Origin: Acidimicrobiales bacterium
Lineage (GTDB): Bacteria > Actinomycetota > Acidimicrobiia > Acidimicrobiales > Palsa-688
Reading direction: 5' to 3'
Assembly (NCBI GenBank): GCA_019241495.1
Contig: JAFAWZ010000210.1
Coordinates: forward strand, 1 to 6,842
DNA length: 6,842 bases
Shown here: positions 5,636 through 6,842 of the stretch, piece by piece
Numbering within the stretch: position 1 is the first letter of the stretch
How the letters are laid out: each line of letters starts with the position of its first letter
Made by a program: the position numbers and the translations under genes
The notes under the pieces: generated by a model
Database searches by the model: none
Told to the model about the DNA's origin: nothing
What the model saw: the letters and a program-made list of their open reading frames with translations, nothing else

Positions 5636-5702
5636 GACTACCGTGAAAATGAGCCGGGGCGAGAGAACGGGGAGACGAGGACAGCCGCCCGCTAACTTTT
5701 GA
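5541..5702 (+). CDS. Possible 53-residue arginine-rich small protein or leader peptide
   Basis: ATG 5541 is preceded by GGGAGAAGG with GGAG 6 bases from the start, one of the best ribosome-binding sites in the window. The frame runs 53 codons to TGA 5700-5702. The product is basic, with 12 Arg, no membrane segment and no motif I know. Nine of the 12 Arg codons are AGA or CGA, rare in high-GC actinobacteria, and third-position GC is only about 57%, unlike the neighbouring genes. That argues either for a non-conserved or leader-type peptide, or for chance. Its Shine-Dalgarno sequence and start lie in the 5' arm of the long inverted repeat, and codons about 20-23 pair back onto the ribosome-binding site, so translation and folding would affect each other. 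It ends 63 bases before pdtaR. An overlapping frame from GTG 5510 (61 codons) lacks comparable support. Confidence 0.35.
   Translation: MARPIHGVRAEERARQRRAAAFSLPRVLRQLLTTVKMSRGERTGRRGQPPANF
5622..5650 (+). promoter_or_regulatory. Possible promoter for pdtaR (TTGCGA-17-GAAAAT)
   Basis: TTGCGA (5622-5627) and GAAAAT (5645-5650) each match 4 of 6 sigma-A consensus bases with the ideal 17-bp spacer. If used, pdtaR would have a leader of about 110 nt and the inverted repeat would be mostly upstream DNA. TAACTT (5693-5698) is an alternative -10. Confidence 0.2.
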
Positions 5703-5728
5703 TCTCTCAGGATCCCGATCGTTTCCCG

Positions 5729-5760
5729 TCCCGGAGTCATGCCCGGGAGGGCGCAAGGAG
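5729..5760 (+). promoter_or_regulatory. pdtaR ribosome-binding site with a hairpin just upstream
   Basis: AAGGAG (5755-5760) is 5 bases before GTG 5766 and fixes that start. Immediately upstream TCCCGG (5729-5734) pairs with CCGGGA (5743-5748) around an 8-nt loop, ending 6 bases before the Shine-Dalgarno sequence. The hairpin loop contains the in-frame ATG 5739, which argues against that ATG as the start. Confidence 0.55.
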
Positions 5761-5765
5761 CAGCC

Positions 5766-6359
5766 GTGCCAGTTCGTGTCGTGATCGCCGAGGACGAGGC
5801 CATCGTTCGGCTCGATCTCAAGGAGATCATGGAGGAGGAGGGCTACGAGGTGGTCGGCGAGACCGGCCGGGGGGATGACGCGGTGGATCTGGTCCGCCAG
5901 CACCGCCCCGATCTGGCCATCCTCGACGTGAAGATGCCCGGCGCCGATGGCCTCACCGCGGCTCGTGAGATCAACGCCGAACGCCTGTGCGCCGTCTTGA
6001 TCCTCACCGCGTTCTCCCAACGGGACCTGATCGAACAGGCCCGCAACGCGGGTGCCCTCGCCTACCTGGTCAAGCCGTTCCAGAAAAGCGAGCTGCTGCC
6101 GGCCATAGAGATGGCCCTCGGGCGCTTCGCCGAGATGAAGGCCCTGGGCGAACAGGTGCGATCTTTGGAGGAGAGCCTCGAGGTCCGCAAGAAGGTGGAC
6201 CGGGCCAAGGGCATGATCATGGACGACCTCGGCTGGAAGGAACATGACGCGTTCAGGTGGATCCAGACGACGGCCATGCGGGAGCGGGTCACCATGCTCG
6301 AGATCGCCGAGAGGGTGATCAACTCGGGCCTGCGTCCCCGGGCCGAGGAGAAACCCTGA
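5766..6359 (+). CDS. pdtaR: ANTAR-domain response regulator PdtaR
   Basis: PdtaR-type proteins are phosphorylated by a cytoplasmic kinase (PdtaS) and act on RNA through an ANTAR domain, usually as antiterminators, rather than on DNA. The 197-residue product closely follows the mycobacterial protein (Rv1626, about 205 residues). The receiver domain has Glu9/Asp10, phosphoacceptor Asp54 in ILDVKMPGADG, Thr81 in LTAFSQRDL and Lys103 in YLVKPF. A coiled linker spans about 120-140, and ANTAR covers about 138-188 with RAKGMIMDDLGWKEHDAFRWIQ and the closing AERVI helix. GTG 5766 is chosen because AAGGAG precedes it and the homology begins there; ATG 5739 has no ribosome-binding site. The kinase gene is not in the window. 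The structured region upstream could be an autoregulatory RNA target, which is inference. It converges on the agmatinase gene with 20 bases between stops. Confidence 0.95.
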   Translation: MPVRVVIAEDEAIVRLDLKEIMEEEGYEVVGETGRGDDAVDLVRQHRPDLAILDVKMPGADGLTAAREINAERLCAVLILTAFSQRDLIEQARNAGALAYLVKPFQKSELLPAIEMALGRFAEMKALGEQVRSLEESLEVRKKVDRAKGMIMDDLGWKEHDAFRWIQTTAMRERVTMLEIAERVINSGLRPRAEEKP

Positions 6360-6379
6360 GCCCACCCACACCCGCCTAC

Positions 6380-6842
6380 CTAGTCGAGTCCGGGCCGGCG
6401 GGGATCGAGGAGGCGCCACTCTGGTCGCGGCCGGGCGCTGTCGCTGCCCTTCCGCCTCCAAGCGACCCCGGAGAGGGCCTCGAGGACCAGCCGGTTGCCC
6501 AGATAGGCCGTGATTTCGGCGTGGTCGTAGGGGGGAGCGACCTCCACCACGTCCAGACCGGACAACGGGACCTCCATGGCGACCCGCCGCACTGCGTCGA
6601 GCAGCTGGCGGGCCGACAGACCGCCAGGTTCGGGTGTCCCCGTGCCGGGGGCGGCGCCCGGATCGACCACGTCGACGTCGACCGATAGGAAGACCCCGTC
6701 GCATCCGTCGACCGCGATGGCCAAGGCTTCGCTCAGGCAGGCGTCCAGGCCCCGGTCCACTATCTCGGCCATCTCGAAGCTGCGCATCTGCTTAGCCGCC
6801 ATCCACCGCAGCGTCTCCGGTCCCGGCCAGTAGCCGCGCAGG
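6380..6842 (-). CDS. speB: Agmatinase/ureohydrolase family protein, N-terminal part outside the window
   Basis: Arginase-superfamily enzymes use a two-manganese centre to hydrolyse guanidino compounds to urea and an amine; agmatinase gives putrescine. About 153 C-terminal residues are visible, roughly half of a usual 300-350 residue enzyme. Near the cut edge is LRGYWPGPETLRWM, typical of agmatinases. The metal-binding motif SVDVDVVDPGAAPGTGTPEPGG follows at visible residues 53-74 with ligands Asp55 and Asp57, then GLDVVEVAPPYD (95-106). The tail after YLGNRLVLEAL is Arg/Pro-rich and not conserved. The upstream His and Asp metal ligands are beyond the window. Substrate is uncertain: guanidinobutyrase and related enzymes share these motifs, so the symbol is provisional. 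The stop is TAG at 6380-6382. Confidence 0.9.
   Translation of the reverse strand, partial: LRGYWPGPETLRWMAAKQMRSFEMAEIVDRGLDACLSEALAIAVDGCDGVFLSVDVDVVDPGAAPGTGTPEPGGLSARQLLDAVRRVAMEVPLSGLDVVEVAPPYDHAEITAYLGNRLVLEALSGVAWRRKGSDSARPRPEWRLLDPRRPGLD

Noticed and set aside
5510..5695. 61-codon frame from GTG 5510 in the pdtaR upstream region
   Set aside because: No ribosome-binding site at useful spacing and a Ser/Arg-rich product without motifs; the overlapping ATG 5541 frame has a much better start.
5704..5711. CTCTCAGG, with GGAGAG upstream at 5573-5578, resembling parts of a glycine riboswitch
   Set aside because: The conserved GCCGAAGG/GCAA core and the purine-rich segment after CTCTCAGG are missing, and the gene downstream has no link to glycine.
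5739..5741. ATG as the start of pdtaR
   Set aside because: It has no Shine-Dalgarno sequence, sits in a hairpin loop, and adds nine residues outside the family homology; GTG 5766 has AAGGAG at good spacing.
5729..5748. Hairpin tested as an ANTAR hexaloop target
   Set aside because: The loop is 8 nt and does not show the expected A1/G4 hexaloop, so it was kept only as a generic leader hairpin.
5265..6704. 479-codon open frame on the minus strand across pdtaR
   Set aside because: It is antisense to a clearly conserved gene and has a low-complexity Arg/Gly/Pro composition typical of shadow frames in high-GC DNA.

Overview
The window is high-GC DNA (roughly two-thirds G+C) with GTG and TTG starts, TAnnnT-type -10 boxes just ahead of genes that lack a Shine-Dalgarno sequence, a PdtaR-type ANTAR regulator and an MprAB-like two-component pair. 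This points to an actinobacterium; the mix of genes would fit a deep-branching class such as Acidimicrobiia, but the class is inference. It reads as ordinary chromosome. No insertion sequence, phage gene, CRISPR array or rRNA was seen.

Layout from left to right. On the minus strand, the first 292 codons of fabD (malonyl-CoA:ACP transacylase) run off the left edge; its ribosome-binding site is embedded in a perfect palindrome. After a 320-base divergent gap, a plus-strand gene encodes a membrane-anchored coiled-coil protein whose C-terminus looks like a decayed histidine-kinase ATPase fold. It converges on a minus-strand DUF2237 gene. Next come a 14-bp tandem repeat, a plus-strand tRNA-Leu(CAA), and a 24-nt-armed hairpin that lies between the tRNA and the convergent end of a two-component operon. 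That operon (minus strand, response regulator then sensor kinase, 13 bases apart) is OmpR-family and MprAB-like. Divergent from it is a small coiled-coil protein of unknown function with a probable leaderless promoter.

The most unusual part is the 360-base stretch between that small gene and pdtaR (ANTAR response regulator, plus strand). It holds an imperfect inverted repeat with arms of 46-48 nt (5503-5635). Two of its helices have competing partner copies nearby, so it could fold in mutually exclusive ways. A 53-codon, arginine-rich reading frame with a good Shine-Dalgarno sequence starts inside the stem. Since pdtaR encodes an RNA-binding antiterminator-type protein, a structured switch in front of it is a plausible regulatory system. 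The right edge carries the C-terminal part of an agmatinase/ureohydrolase gene converging on pdtaR.

Functionally the window combines housekeeping (fatty-acid initiation, a leucine tRNA, guanidino-compound hydrolysis) with signalling (a membrane two-component system and a cytoplasmic RNA-binding response regulator whose kinase is not in the window).
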